Assembly: GCA_030374805.1 (NCBI GenBank)
Contig: JARGSG010000198.1
Coordinates: 62,001 to 126,000, forward strand
DNA: 64,000 nt
Direction of reading: 5' to 3'
Source of the DNA: Gracilaria gracilis
Taxonomy: Eukaryota; Rhodophyta; Florideophyceae; Gracilariales; Gracilariaceae
The position numbers were made by a program, and so were the translations under genes. The notes below the pieces were generated by a model. That model was not told the origin of the DNA and ran no database searches. It was given only the letters and a program-made list of their open reading frames with translations. This document shows, piece by piece, positions 39,701 to 48,898 of the stretch (positions are counted from its first letter, which is position 1; each line of letters opens with the position of its first letter).

Positions 39701-41584
39701 GTGGTCCCACAGCAGGAACAGCCGGAACTCTCGACAAACCCGCTCGTTCAGATAACAGAGGAGCCACCAATACTTGAAGATGACCAAGAGATGCACACTG
39801 CTTTTGCAGAGTGGGATGACCATCCCCTTAGCTCTGCGTATCTAGCCGGGGCAACAGCCATTCGTCCTTTCCACATACCGTCGAAGGACATTGGCGAACT
39901 CGCATCATCCTCAACTGCTCTTCCTCCAAAAGCATCCCTAACCTCCACCAAGCAAACCATCTTGAAGCAGCTTCATGAGAAGTTTGGCAACGACCCACTC
40001 ACGGAACACAAGCTGCAAGGCGCGCCGAGGTGGCTACTTGATAAATCTATTGCCAAGGAGAAGCGAAACTACAAGGAGAAGGGAGCGTATCGTGCGGTAT
40101 CCATTCGGTCCATCCCTAGTGATGCCAACCTCATCTCTTCTCACCACTTCTTCGTCGTAAAACACGACGATGAAGGGAAGATCATGAAGCTAAAGTGCCG
40201 CCTAGTCCCCCATGGGAATAGGGATCGCGAGAAGGACGACATTCGCTCCGATTCCTCGACGGCGCAGTTTTCCACAATCCGCACGCTCCTCTCCCTATCC
40301 TCCTTGTTCCACTTCCCTATCGCCTCCCTGGACGTAAAGTCGGCTTACCTCCAAGCCGGAGAGTTGAAGCGAGACATATACATGCGCCCTCCACGTGGGT
40401 GGAGCACTTACACCGACGAAGTCTGGAAGCTACTCGCTCCAGCCTATGGACTTGTAGAGTCCGGACGGCTATGGCAACTCTGCGTGGAGGAATGGCTTCT
40501 GGACATAAACTTTGTCGACGTTCCTGGCATCCTACAACTCTTCCTGATGTGGGAAGGCGACGAACTCGTGTTGGCACTAGCCAAAGTCGTCGACGACATG
40601 ATGTTTGCCGTAAAACCCGAACGCATGGAGCGTTTTCGGCAGCAAATCTCTTCCAAGTTCGATGTACGCCGTTTTAACCAAGGACAGGACATTGTCTTCA
40701 ACCGCTTGTTTGTCAAACAACATTCAGATTACAGCGTCTCCTTGAGTATGGCGGAGTTCCTCTCGACCATTAAGCAGATTGAACTCAGTCATGAGCGCAA
40801 GAAGGAGCACGAAAGTGAATGCACGTTGGAAGAACTACGTGGGTTCCAAGCCCTGACTGGAAAGCTAAACTTCCTTGGCCACGGCATTCTTCCACAGGCC
40901 TCCTTGGTAGCGAGCAAGCTGCAACAGAATGTCGCTCACCTCAAGGTCTCCCATATAAAACAACTCAACCAAGCGCTGGTGCACTTAAAGTCGCTATCTC
41001 CAACTCTGCTCTACAGAGCACCTGTTGAGCCGATGTCTCCGCGCCACTTCGACGCGGATGTGGTGGCATTTAGCGATGCTGCTTCAGGCAACACCTCCTA
41101 CGGACAAACAGGGTTCCTGTGCGGGCTCTCCTTCTCCTCAAAAGATCGCCATGTGTTCCACGTTCTAGATTGGCAGAGCTCCAAGCAAAACCGAGTTTCC
41201 TTCTCCTCCGCGGGTGCGGAAATACTAGCCGCCGCCCACACAACGGACCGAGCAATCTACCTGGCCGAGACGGTGCCTTACATGATGCACCCATCTGGTC
41301 AAAGGCCAAGGCCAAACTTGCAAATGTTTGTAGATTCGTTTGGACTCTATAGTACAATATCTACACTACACGAGCAGAAGGACTTTCAACTCCGCCCCAC
41401 AGTCGCACGGCTACGAGATTCTTTCGAGACCCGGGAGATCAACTCGTTAAGATGGATCCCAGGACCGGTCAACCCTGCGGATGCTCTTACAAAGATTAAC
41501 CCTTATGCCTTTAAGAAGCTAAATCAAATGATGAAGACTGGTATCGTCTCTACGGAGATCTTAGACTCTATTAGCCAAGTTTAA
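39701..41584 (+). CDS. copia-3 reverse transcriptase and RNase H
   Basis: This 627-codon frame has no ATG at its start (GTG), as expected of a polyprotein segment. The copia-type RT has LVPHGNRDRE, ASLDVKSAYLQA and the active site AKVVDDMMF (about residue 295). RNase H follows with VAFSDAASGN (about 456), SSAGAEILAAA and VDSFGLYST. The PADALTKIN near the end is the usual copia C-terminal block. The segment is uninterrupted, in contrast to the broken gag and integrase. The stop lies 37 bp from the stop of the convergent antisense ORF. Confidence 0.85.
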   Translation: MVPQQEQPELSTNPLVQITEEPPILEDDQEMHTAFAEWDDHPLSSAYLAGATAIRPFHIPSKDIGELASSSTALPPKASLTSTKQTILKQLHEKFGNDPLTEHKLQGAPRWLLDKSIAKEKRNYKEKGAYRAVSIRSIPSDANLISSHHFFVVKHDDEGKIMKLKCRLVPHGNRDREKDDIRSDSSTAQFSTIRTLLSLSSLFHFPIASLDVKSAYLQAGELKRDIYMRPPRGWSTYTDEVWKLLAPAYGLVESGRLWQLCVEEWLLDINFVDVPGILQLFLMWEGDELVLALAKVVDDMMFAVKPERMERFRQQISSKFDVRRFNQGQDIVFNRLFVKQHSDYSVSLSMAEFLSTIKQIELSHERKKEHESECTLEELRGFQALTGKLNFLGHGILPQASLVASKLQQNVAHLKVSHIKQLNQALVHLKSLSPTLLYRAPVEPMSPRHFDADVVAFSDAASGNTSYGQTGFLCGLSFSSKDRHVFHVLDWQSSKQNRVSFSSAGAEILAAAHTTDRAIYLAETVPYMMHPSGQRPRPNLQMFVDSFGLYSTISTLHEQKDFQLRPTVARLRDSFETREINSLRWIPGPVNPADALTKINPYAFKKLNQMMKTGIVSTEILDSISQV

Positions 41585-41620
41585 ACATTTATCTACTACG
41601 CAATTGTGAAAGACAACCAT

Positions 41621-43081
41621 CTACTGCACCTTCAAGGACTTCCTTTTCTTGCGCTGAAGACGCCTTGCCTTCCTGCTCCTGTTCTTGCTCTTCCCCTCAC
41701 GGCGTGGAACCGCAACAACGCGGCCCACTTCCATAACTCGCTCGAAGGCCGCCGAGTCCCCAACGCAACACTTAAGGGACTCCTCACAGAGCCTTAGTGG
41801 ATACTGCTCAACAGCGTCCAAAACCTCGCCACGCCCAACTTCAACACAAACAACGTGATCGACGTTCCGTGCGCGCAGCATCACGACGTAAACACCATCC
41901 TTCTGTGCCAACAGCCACCTAAAGGTATCGCGATAATCGCTCCGGCGATAATGGATTCGATGGAGCTCAACTCGGTTCGCGAATTCATCAACCCACCAAG
42001 CAGCATCGCTAAAGCACAACATGTTACCGACACTCTCTCCAAACACGGACTTAAAGGCATACTCCTCATCAACAACTCGTGCCATAGCATTGGCAAGCGC
42101 AGTTTGGATGCACATGGTGGAAGATTTGCACACCACCATGCGCTCCTCGCGCAGCTCGAATCGTCTCGTCTCTTCAGTTCTTTCGCGATCTCCGGGGCTT
42201 GAGACGCGGACAGCAACACCTGGATTCTTCACACACCACGAATCAAGACAATCGAGAACCTTGCATTCATCAAGCGCCACCACCCTCCATGCATCGGTTA
42301 GGGAGTCGTACTCCTTCCTGAAAGGAATCCCGCCACTCCACAGACCTTGGATGGTAAGCGCATTCGCCAGACCAGGGCCACTCACAGAGTTGAACTCTAT
42401 CTGTTGCCAGCCCCAAAAAGGCTCATCGTGATTGTGGCCATAATGACACCCGCCTTCTAGGCGACGAACGCCACGCTCACCCTCCATCACCTCATCTTCC
42501 GCAAGGTACATAACAGCGTCAACAGTCCAACGCTCTCCTTCACCAACATCCTTGTACAGGCCGTAACGCCCCGCAGTTTCATGGTCAAGGCGAGTTTTGG
42601 GCCGTACCTGACACCAACGTCGGACAGCAAGACCGGCCAACTCGTCGAGCTGCGAGGCGCGGATGGTGAGATGATCACCATCAATGTGTTCGATCATGTA
42701 CCGCTCGCGATGCCCTTCGTCCACGCGGGAAACGTGCAAAATCGAATTCATGCTCCACTTGTCCTGGACATAAGCTTCAGGGACGTGCGTGCCAATGGGC
42801 AACACAAACCGTTTCTCCGCCGCACGTTGCTTACGGATTTCTCGCATACGGGCCTTCACGATAGCGGCGTAATCTTGGTCACGGCTTTGTTTCTTCGTAC
42901 GATGTTTGGCAACGCCTCTCTTGAGAAGGTATTCAGGTCCGACGACGTCGTGAAGCGAAGCCAATCGTTTGCTGAAATTTCGCTGCGCACGCGCATGATT
43001 CAGCTTCTGACGATGCGACGCAGCGCTCCCAGCGCCGCGGACGCGACTGATCGGGATCGCTTTCGATTTCTTCACCAACAT
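41621..43081 (-). CDS. Antisense accessory ORF of copia-3: possible chromo-like and cysteine-peptidase-like protein
   Basis: This 486-residue protein starts at ATG 43081; the frame is open 38 codons further, but only from GTG. It lies wholly inside copia-3, convergent with pol. Seen: basic N-terminus (MLVKKSK and following Arg/Lys region to about residue 90) and a very basic C-terminus (about 460-486), both like nuclear or nucleic-acid-binding signals. Residues about 109-152 follow a chromodomain-like pattern (SILHVSRVDEG ... YMIEHIDGD), but lack the aromatic cage. Residues 324 (Cys, SSTMCIQTALANA), 409 (His, NVDHVVCVEV) and 422 (Asp, EVLDAVEQ) have the order and spacing of a papain or transglutaminase-fold triad. 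Function is inference; a captured host gene is possible. It is intact where gag and integrase are broken. Confidence 0.6.
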   Translation of the reverse strand: MLVKKSKAIPISRVRGAGSAASHRQKLNHARAQRNFSKRLASLHDVVGPEYLLKRGVAKHRTKKQSRDQDYAAIVKARMREIRKQRAAEKRFVLPIGTHVPEAYVQDKWSMNSILHVSRVDEGHRERYMIEHIDGDHLTIRASQLDELAGLAVRRWCQVRPKTRLDHETAGRYGLYKDVGEGERWTVDAVMYLAEDEVMEGERGVRRLEGGCHYGHNHDEPFWGWQQIEFNSVSGPGLANALTIQGLWSGGIPFRKEYDSLTDAWRVVALDECKVLDCLDSWCVKNPGVAVRVSSPGDRERTEETRRFELREERMVVCKSSTMCIQTALANAMARVVDEEYAFKSVFGESVGNMLCFSDAAWWVDEFANRVELHRIHYRRSDYRDTFRWLLAQKDGVYVVMLRARNVDHVVCVEVGRGEVLDAVEQYPLRLCEESLKCCVGDSAAFERVMEVGRVVAVPRREGKSKNRSRKARRLQRKKRKSLKVQ

Positions 43082-43320
43082 CTTCTTTCTGTTTTTGAGA
43101 AGTAACAATCCACACGGTTGAGTCAGTAACGTACCTGCTCTACTACGCGCGTTTTCCGAGCCGCAGCAATGTCTATTGACTTGGGAGCCCTTCACCGAAC
43201 GCGCGCAACAAAGCTGACCGAGCCGCGACAGAGCTGTAGCTATGCGAGCCCAGTTGTCGGGGAAGGAGCGACGACGCCACAGCGGTAGCGCGCGGTGTCG
43301 AATACTACCCAGACAGCTGT

Positions 43321-43353
43321 CAGCTAGCTGCCAGCTAGCTGCCAGCTGGCTGG
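43321..43353. repeat. Short 11-bp tandem repeat
   Basis: Three units of CAGCTAGCTGC (the last varied) lie upstream of the antisense ORF and next to a CAGCTG palindrome. Confidence 0.7.
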
Positions 43354-43412
43354 AGGATGCGGCGCGCGATAAAATTTTTTTTTAGCATCTTTTGCTCTGG
43401 AATCTAATCCAG

Positions 43413-43426
43413 AGCAACAGGGGGGG
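43413..43426 (+). other. copia-3 polypurine tract
   Basis: GAGCAACAGGGGGG directly precedes the 3' LTR. Confidence 0.75.
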
Positions 43427-43750
43427 TGTGGACAGCTGTACACGGTGCTCGAGGCCCAGCCGCCGTTGGCGGGCCTCTTTGTGTCAGCCATCACTACGCG
43501 CTCATGTGCCCAGCCCCCTGAGCGCCCTATCACTTTGAGCTCGGGCGCGCCTCCGCGCTAGAGGCGCGCCTAACACCACTATAATAAAATACCGGGACTC
43601 CGCAGCGCCTGCGCGAGTCCCGGGGGAGCCAGCATGGAGAGAACAGTCTCTCCCTCTTTCTGCTGGTCCTTGCTCCCGTTTGCTCTAGCCGGCCTGCTAG
43701 TCAACCCCACTCGCCTTGCTACCGTCTACGCAATGGACAACGCTACCCCA
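43427..43750 (+). repeat. copia-3 3' LTR (324 bp)
   Basis: It has three differences from the 5' LTR. It ends 178 bp before the TATA box of the 44030 gene, and its internal gag ATG (43634) is open and in register through to that gene. Confidence 0.9.
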
Positions 43751-43927
43751 TTATCATCGCGCTTGGTTGTGTCCACAACTTGCGTTCCATCGAGTGGTCT
43801 CGATTCCAGAATCGAAACGAGCATAGCTCAAATAGCCAAGAATCATGAAACGCTCGGTTTTTCCCGTCCCGAACAGGTCTCGCGAGATAGGCTGGAGACC
43901 GTACGAACCCCTCCACGCCTCGGTCAC

Positions 43928-43934
43928 TATAAAA
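43928..43934 (+). promoter_or_regulatory. TATA box of the 44030-45172 gene
   Basis: TATAAAA lies 96 bp before the ATG, which supports the start chosen for the gene and an own promoter independent of the LTR. Confidence 0.65.
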
Positions 43935-44029
43935 CCGCCCTTCGTTCTTTCGCTGTCCGTAATCATCTTGTCTGCATCTTCGCTCACAAGTTTCATTCAT
44001 CACCACTCCCGACTCTCTCTGGCACAAAC

Positions 44030-45172
44030 ATGGCCCGCAATCTTGATTTCTGTCTCGCTTTCTTCTGCCTGCTACTCTTATGCCTCTCCCAAATAGTCTG
44101 CTCAGGCACTCGCAGTGGTACTTTTGCTGACATTACGGTGGATGGCGGATCATGTACCCTGGACGGCGCTATGGTTACTGGTTCCGTTACGGTGCTGAAT
44201 AGTGGATCTTTGACAGCTTCGGGAGCAACTGATATTCTTGGAAGTGTTACCGGGGATGCATCAGGTGATATTCTGCTATCTGGTACTACGACTGTCAACG
44301 GACTGGTTTCATCAACGAATTCTCCAACGGCCACGCTCACGATTGACACTTCGAGCTTGGTGGGAAGCGTAACTCTGCTTTCCTCTGGAAGTGCAGTCAT
44401 TAAGGGCACCATCAGCGGCATTTCGAGCACCTCCTCAAAAGATATATCTGTCGATGGAGGAACAATTGGCGGGGGTGGAATATTTGTATCAAAGGGTTCT
44501 GGTGACGTTTCTATGTGCTCTGCGTCTGTCTCTGGTTCGGTGACGCTTTCAGAGAACAACGGTGACCTACTAGCAATTATGTCCGCGTCGTGCACTGCAT
44601 CATCAATCACCGGAACGGTGTCTGTCGAGAAGGGAACTGGTAACGTAGATTTGAGCGGCGCCACGGTTTCCTCCGGAGATTTGCTGGTCGTAGATCAGAC
44701 TGGGAATGTAGACATCAAGTCCGCAACGATCAGCGACATAACGATTACGAATGTGGACGGGGCTGTCACGATTGATGACACTCAAACCGACAGTGATGCG
44801 ACCATATCCGGCACTTCCGGGTTGGTAAAAGTGATAAACAGCAACTTTGTCGGCGACGCGGCAATCCGATCCGGCGCGGGCGTTGAGATTTCGGGATCTA
44901 GCTTTTCGCTCGAGGTTGTCGTGATCGAGAACAACAGCGGTCCCGTGACTTTTAATTCCAATACAGATTTCTCGGTGACCATTACCGGAAACGACGATGT
45001 GTCCGTTTCTAACAACGTGGGACGGGTGGCATCTATTACGAAGAACAGTGGTGGAGTATCAATTACCGGCAACACATTCACAGAACTTTCATGCGTTGAT
45101 AACACTTCGCCGCCAACCGGATCTGGAAACACAGTTTCTGTTCTGGCTAGCGGCCAATGTGTGGCTTTCTAA
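44030..45172 (+). CDS. Secreted Ser/Thr/Gly-rich repeat protein, probable beta-helix
   Basis: This 380-residue protein starts at ATG 44030 with a strong signal peptide (about 1-25, FCLAFFCLLLLCLSQIVCS). The rest is built of short imperfect repeats rich in S, G, T, V, I and D, such as GSVTVLNSGS, DISVDGGTIGG and GNVDIKSATISD. The spacing of about 20-24 residues is typical of right-handed parallel beta-helices. No catalytic motif is seen. It could be a cell-wall or extracellular-matrix protein. A longer frame begins at 43634 inside the copia-3 LTR, adding 132 residues, but the signal peptide and TATA box favour 44030. It is intronless and intact. Confidence 0.78.
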   Translation: MARNLDFCLAFFCLLLLCLSQIVCSGTRSGTFADITVDGGSCTLDGAMVTGSVTVLNSGSLTASGATDILGSVTGDASGDILLSGTTTVNGLVSSTNSPTATLTIDTSSLVGSVTLLSSGSAVIKGTISGISSTSSKDISVDGGTIGGGGIFVSKGSGDVSMCSASVSGSVTLSENNGDLLAIMSASCTASSITGTVSVEKGTGNVDLSGATVSSGDLLVVDQTGNVDIKSATISDITITNVDGAVTIDDTQTDSDATISGTSGLVKVINSNFVGDAAIRSGAGVEISGSSFSLEVVVIENNSGPVTFNSNTDFSVTITGNDDVSVSNNVGRVASITKNSGGVSITGNTFTELSCVDNTSPPTGSGNTVSVLASGQCVAF

Positions 45173-46172
45173 TTCCATCTCATTAGAAGTCCTCATTCGA
45201 AAGGAAGAGCTTCAAGAAGAAGAATGATCTCTACACTAATCCAATTTATGGGAGGTCTCTTGATTGAAATCTGATTGCAGCTGGTCGCTCTGATGATAGT
45301 AAACTCTGGTCCGCTCTTTTGACTGACTACCTTCCAATTTTGATGACTGTGACTCACAGGCTGTGCGTGTAGGGTTTCAATTGTCAGTGCACTTCAGTCA
45401 TTTATAAGAAAAAATGCAATCGGGTCCCGTCTCAAAGCCATGAAACCCTGGGGGATAATTGAATCTAAAATGAAGATTTAAAATTTTAAAAAAAGCCAGA
45501 AGAGAGATCCTGGGCATGCCGTTTTTTTTTTAGACAAAGGCGACAAACATGATTGGGAGATGCGGGAAAAAGGCGTTTTGCAAACAGTTTACAGTAAATG
45601 CAGAAACATAATATCTCTGTCGGCCTGTATTTAACTGCGCGTTTAAAATAGAGCATTGGTGTGGATTGACAGCAATGATTTACATTAAAGTACTTTTTAT
45701 ATTTTCGAGCCATGACTTTTCATTGTAGGCATTGTCATATTTTGGTTTCATAGATATAATAGAAAAACATTTTTTCTCGGCAAGCTTCCGCGTGTCACAT
45801 CGCACCACCATCCACAACAAGCCCACTAATTATCTCATCGCCTTTCTCTTCATTCATGCCGCAAGCGCGTTCATATGTGCACGCAGAGAGTAAACAACCT
45901 CATACGTTACAACTTTCACTTTTTTGTTCCCGCTTCTTACCGGAATAACGCCACGCCAACGGCCAAGTTGGAATGCAAATTACTACCAGCGACATGCCCC
46001 TGTTCCCTCACCCGCCGTCATGCCCACCATAGCAGCTTCTCCTTTCATCAACTCTAAACTGTTATCAAAGTTGATTGCCAACCGCAATGCTTAGACCTCC
46101 GAAATAAATCAGAACGCCCGACTTGGGCTGTGTCAACCCGCCTTAAATCATAGCTTCTTTAAACGTGCGTTC
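45173..46172. other. Intergenic region
   Basis: I see no supported gene, and the sequence is A/T-rich in its middle part. It ends at the outer edge of the gypsy-4 LTR. Confidence 0.5.
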
Positions 46173-46582
46173 TGTGGTGCTCAAGGTGGTAGAAGAAGGG
46201 AGGAAGAGGTTCAATCAGACGCCTGCCCGGCGATCAATGGTTTACTTGCCTGTCGGCAGGGCCTTTTATGGAGTCCTGCCGACAGCTCTACGAGACGTGC
46301 GTCGCTCTAGTTCTAACGACCACGTTCTCTATCTGTTATCGATATCGCGCACTTCAGACACGCTGCGCGACTGTATGTGCTATCTACTTGACTGCTATCT
46401 AGGGCAGTGTTATGCGCGCCGCAACTGTCTCCGCTATCTACGTGATTGCTATCTAGGGCAGTGTTGAGCGCGGCGCAAGTGTCTCTGCTATCTAGAACAG
46501 CCGTGTGTGTGACGCACCTGTCTGTGCTTCTATGCGCACCTGTCTGTGCTTCTATGCGCGCCTGTCTGTGCACATCACGACA
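46173..46582 (-). repeat. gypsy-4 3' LTR (about 410 bp) with internal tandem repeats
   Basis: The ends match the gypsy-2 LTR type (minus strand TGTCGTG ... CACCACA). Inside are two 54-bp units (46379-46432, 46433-46486) plus a partial third, and 22-bp units of the CTGTCTGTGCTTC type at 46515-46558 plus a partial copy. Confidence 0.75.
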
Positions 46583-48271
46583 TCACCACCCCCAGGTCCG
46601 TTCTATTCCTGCGAATGGATTGTCTGGTAGGACGGACCGACTTCCAATAACGACGAATTATATCGACATCATTAAAGTTCTCGACAGGCTCCCATCCTGG
46701 TTCGGTGACCTTGTCTTTCCAAACAACGTAGTAGCTCATTTTCCCATTCGTTTCGGACCGGTGGTCCAAGATCTTCTTCACCTCATACGTACTATTCTCA
46801 ATAGCTGCATAGTCTCCGTTCCGTACTACCAACTTCAAATGGTCAGGGGGTACTGCGCGCTTCAACTTTCCCAATGCGTCGCGCAGGACATAAGCGCCAC
46901 CCCGATTCTTACGGATTACGGTAAATGGTCCTTCGAATCTCGCGTCCCACTTAGACTGCTGAGTCGCGTCCTTCATCATTACCAGTGCCCCACGAGGAAA
47001 CGCATCTGATTTGAGCACACGGCGACCGGCTGCAAAGTATCTGGCATCCCTCTTCTTGATCCGTTTCACCCGCTCGGTGACTGACGGGAAGACAGTCTGA
47101 GCCACGAACTTCTGATGTGTCTTCCACAGCTCTAGACCAAGGTCTGACGAGGTAGCGGTCTTACCAATCTTCTCGAATCCGTTCATCTTGCAACCAAACA
47201 TAACGGAGAACGGTGTAGAACCGGTGAGGGCAGCAATCTTGCAGTTGTATGCGAGTTGCACGAAAGGTACGTACCCTTCCCATCTGTGTGTTGCGCCATC
47301 CAGTTCTTTCAAAAGCATGGTCTCCACAGTGCCATTCACCCGTTCGACTGCACCGTTTGCTCTGGGGTTGTACGGCGAGATCGTACGATGATTAATGCCG
47401 TTCAACGTGGTGAGCTCCTTGATGAGTTCGTTCACAAATTCCGAACCATTATCGGACTGGATAATCCGCGGTGTTCCAAAGATCGACATCACCTCCCACA
47501 ATGCTCGAGCCACTTGCTCCATTTCCTTGCTCTCAAGGGGACGGAGGATCGCAAACTTGGTCATCATACAGACCACAGTCAATAGGGTGTTGTGACCGTT
47601 GTCAGACTCTGGTAGAGACGTGATGAGGTCAACAACAATGTGATCCCACGGCATTTCTGCAATAATGGACTTCAGTGGATGAAAGCCTCGCTTCTGGATA
47701 TTATACCGCAAGCAAGGGATGGACGAGCCGGTTTCTCTCCGGATGTCTCCTCGAATTCCGCTCCACCAGTACCCGTCCTGCCATAGCTTGTGAAAGACTT
47801 CTACTTCTTCGAAATGACCGAACTCGTGCGCCTGCTTCACCAGTGAGCGTCTATCCTCTACCAACGCCGGAGCCGTTTTGTTCCGAACGAGCTGAGACAC
47901 GGTGAGGCTTCCGAACTTCACGCTAGCCATTTTCCTGCTAAGCGCGTCAGCAAGACCGTTGTCAGGAGCTGGTAGATGCACGATTCGGAAATTGTACTGA
48001 ATGATTCGCTCAAACCATCGGGCGATCATGGGATTAACATCACGTTGGCTGTGAAGAAAAATCAGTGCTCGATGGTCAGTGTAGAGCACGAACTGCCGTC
48101 CGAGTAGGTAGCACCTAAACTTTGCTAGTGCCCAGACAATAGCCAGCAATTCCTTCTTCGTTGCTCCATAGTTCCTTTCCGATGCTGACAACGATCTTGA
48201 CGCGAAGGCAATAAACCTAACATCACCGTTCTCCTGTCGCTGTCCGATCCAGGCACCCAGGCCATGGTCGG
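46575..48271 (-). pseudogene. gypsy-4 Pol, C-terminal part (RNase H, integrase, chromodomain)
   Basis: It begins in RNase H (GAWIGQRQENG, SASERNYGATKKELL). The integrase has an HHCC finger (HEFGHFEEVEVFHKL ... CLRYN), Asp in VVDLITSLP, Asp in QSDNGSEF and Glu in GAVERVNG. It ends in a chromodomain (YEVKKILDHRSETNG ... VVWKD ... WEPVENF). The frame is uninterrupted here. Its stop TGA lies in the LTR. It is about 80 percent alike to gypsy-2 by eye. It cannot be translated with its N-terminal half because gypsy-3 separates them. Confidence 0.88.
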
Positions 48272-48823
48272 TGTGGTATAGTACGTTGCGACGGCGCGAG
48301 CAGCGCTGTCGATGTACCCGATCGGTAGTTCACGTACGAAGGGGGTGTGCACGGCATGGTGGCTTAGCCACGTGTACGAATGGCGAGCGAGTGCCGCACG
48401 GACGGATGGAAGGTACAAGTGGGACACGTGGGCGATTAGGCTCGTGCCAGGCTGTGGCACTGTAAGGGAACCAGTCGTACAGTAGATAGTTAGGGGCCCA
48501 GACCCGATATTTAGTTGTAGCTCGGATCTCGCCGGTCCCCTGCAGTAAACCTCAAGCATCCTCTGCCGAACGTCTTCTTCGCCAAGTAGCGCGACCGACC
48601 GACCGACCGGCACTGAACGTACAGGTCTATTAGACCGTCCGTACCCTTACTACGTGTACCTGAGCACGTTTGGTGATACCGACCGTCCACTCTCCCTTCG
48701 ACCGCCCGGTGCTTCCTCCCTTACTCCTCCGTACGGACACATTACAGTCACTCCCTCGAGTGCTACGGAAACTCCCGCTCTCAAGACCGCTTTGGGTTTT
48801 CTCCCGATACGTACTATATCACA
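48272..48823 (+). repeat. gypsy-3 5' LTR (552 bp)
   Basis: It is bounded by TGTGG and TCACA. It contains a CGACCGACCGACCGACC run near 48593. Confidence 0.9.
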
Positions 48824-48824
48824 C

Positions 48825-48842
48825 TGGTCTCCCGACCTAGAA
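48825..48842 (+). other. gypsy-3 primer binding site
   Basis: TGGTCTCCCGACCTAGAA starts two bases after the LTR. It would pair with a tRNA ending in GGTCGGGAGACCA. Confidence 0.6.
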
Positions 48843-48898
48843 GTGGAATTCGAGACCGTACGGAGTTTCAGACACGATTTGGAACCGATACACTCGAT

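Larger units (their letters stand above)
36505..43750 (+). mobile_element. copia-3: complete Ty1/copia element carrying an antisense accessory ORF
   Basis: The element is 7,246 bp. The 324-bp LTRs (36505-36828 and 43427-43750) differ at three bases. The target duplication is TTATC (36500-36504 and 43751-43755). A primer site matching the anticodon arm of initiator tRNA-Met follows the 5' LTR, and a G-rich polypurine tract precedes the 3' LTR. Gag-pol is in pieces. A long minus-strand ORF fills the space between RNase H and the 3' LTR. Confidence 0.93.
46173..48271 (-). mobile_element. gypsy-4, 3' part (split by gypsy-3)
   Basis: This is the 3' half of a minus-strand gypsy element: LTR (46173-46582) and pol from mid-RNase H to the end. 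Removing gypsy-3 with one GTCGG joins it exactly to 59886 in the RNase H motif GTDASD. It is a relative of gypsy-2, with the same chromodomain and the same stop placement inside the LTR. Confidence 0.88.

Noticed and set aside
43082..43195. Upstream extension of the copia-3 antisense ORF
   Set aside because: The extension starts only at GTG; the first ATG is at 43081.
45173..46172. Coding regions between the repeat-protein gene and gypsy-4
   Set aside because: Only short frames of low-complexity composition were seen.
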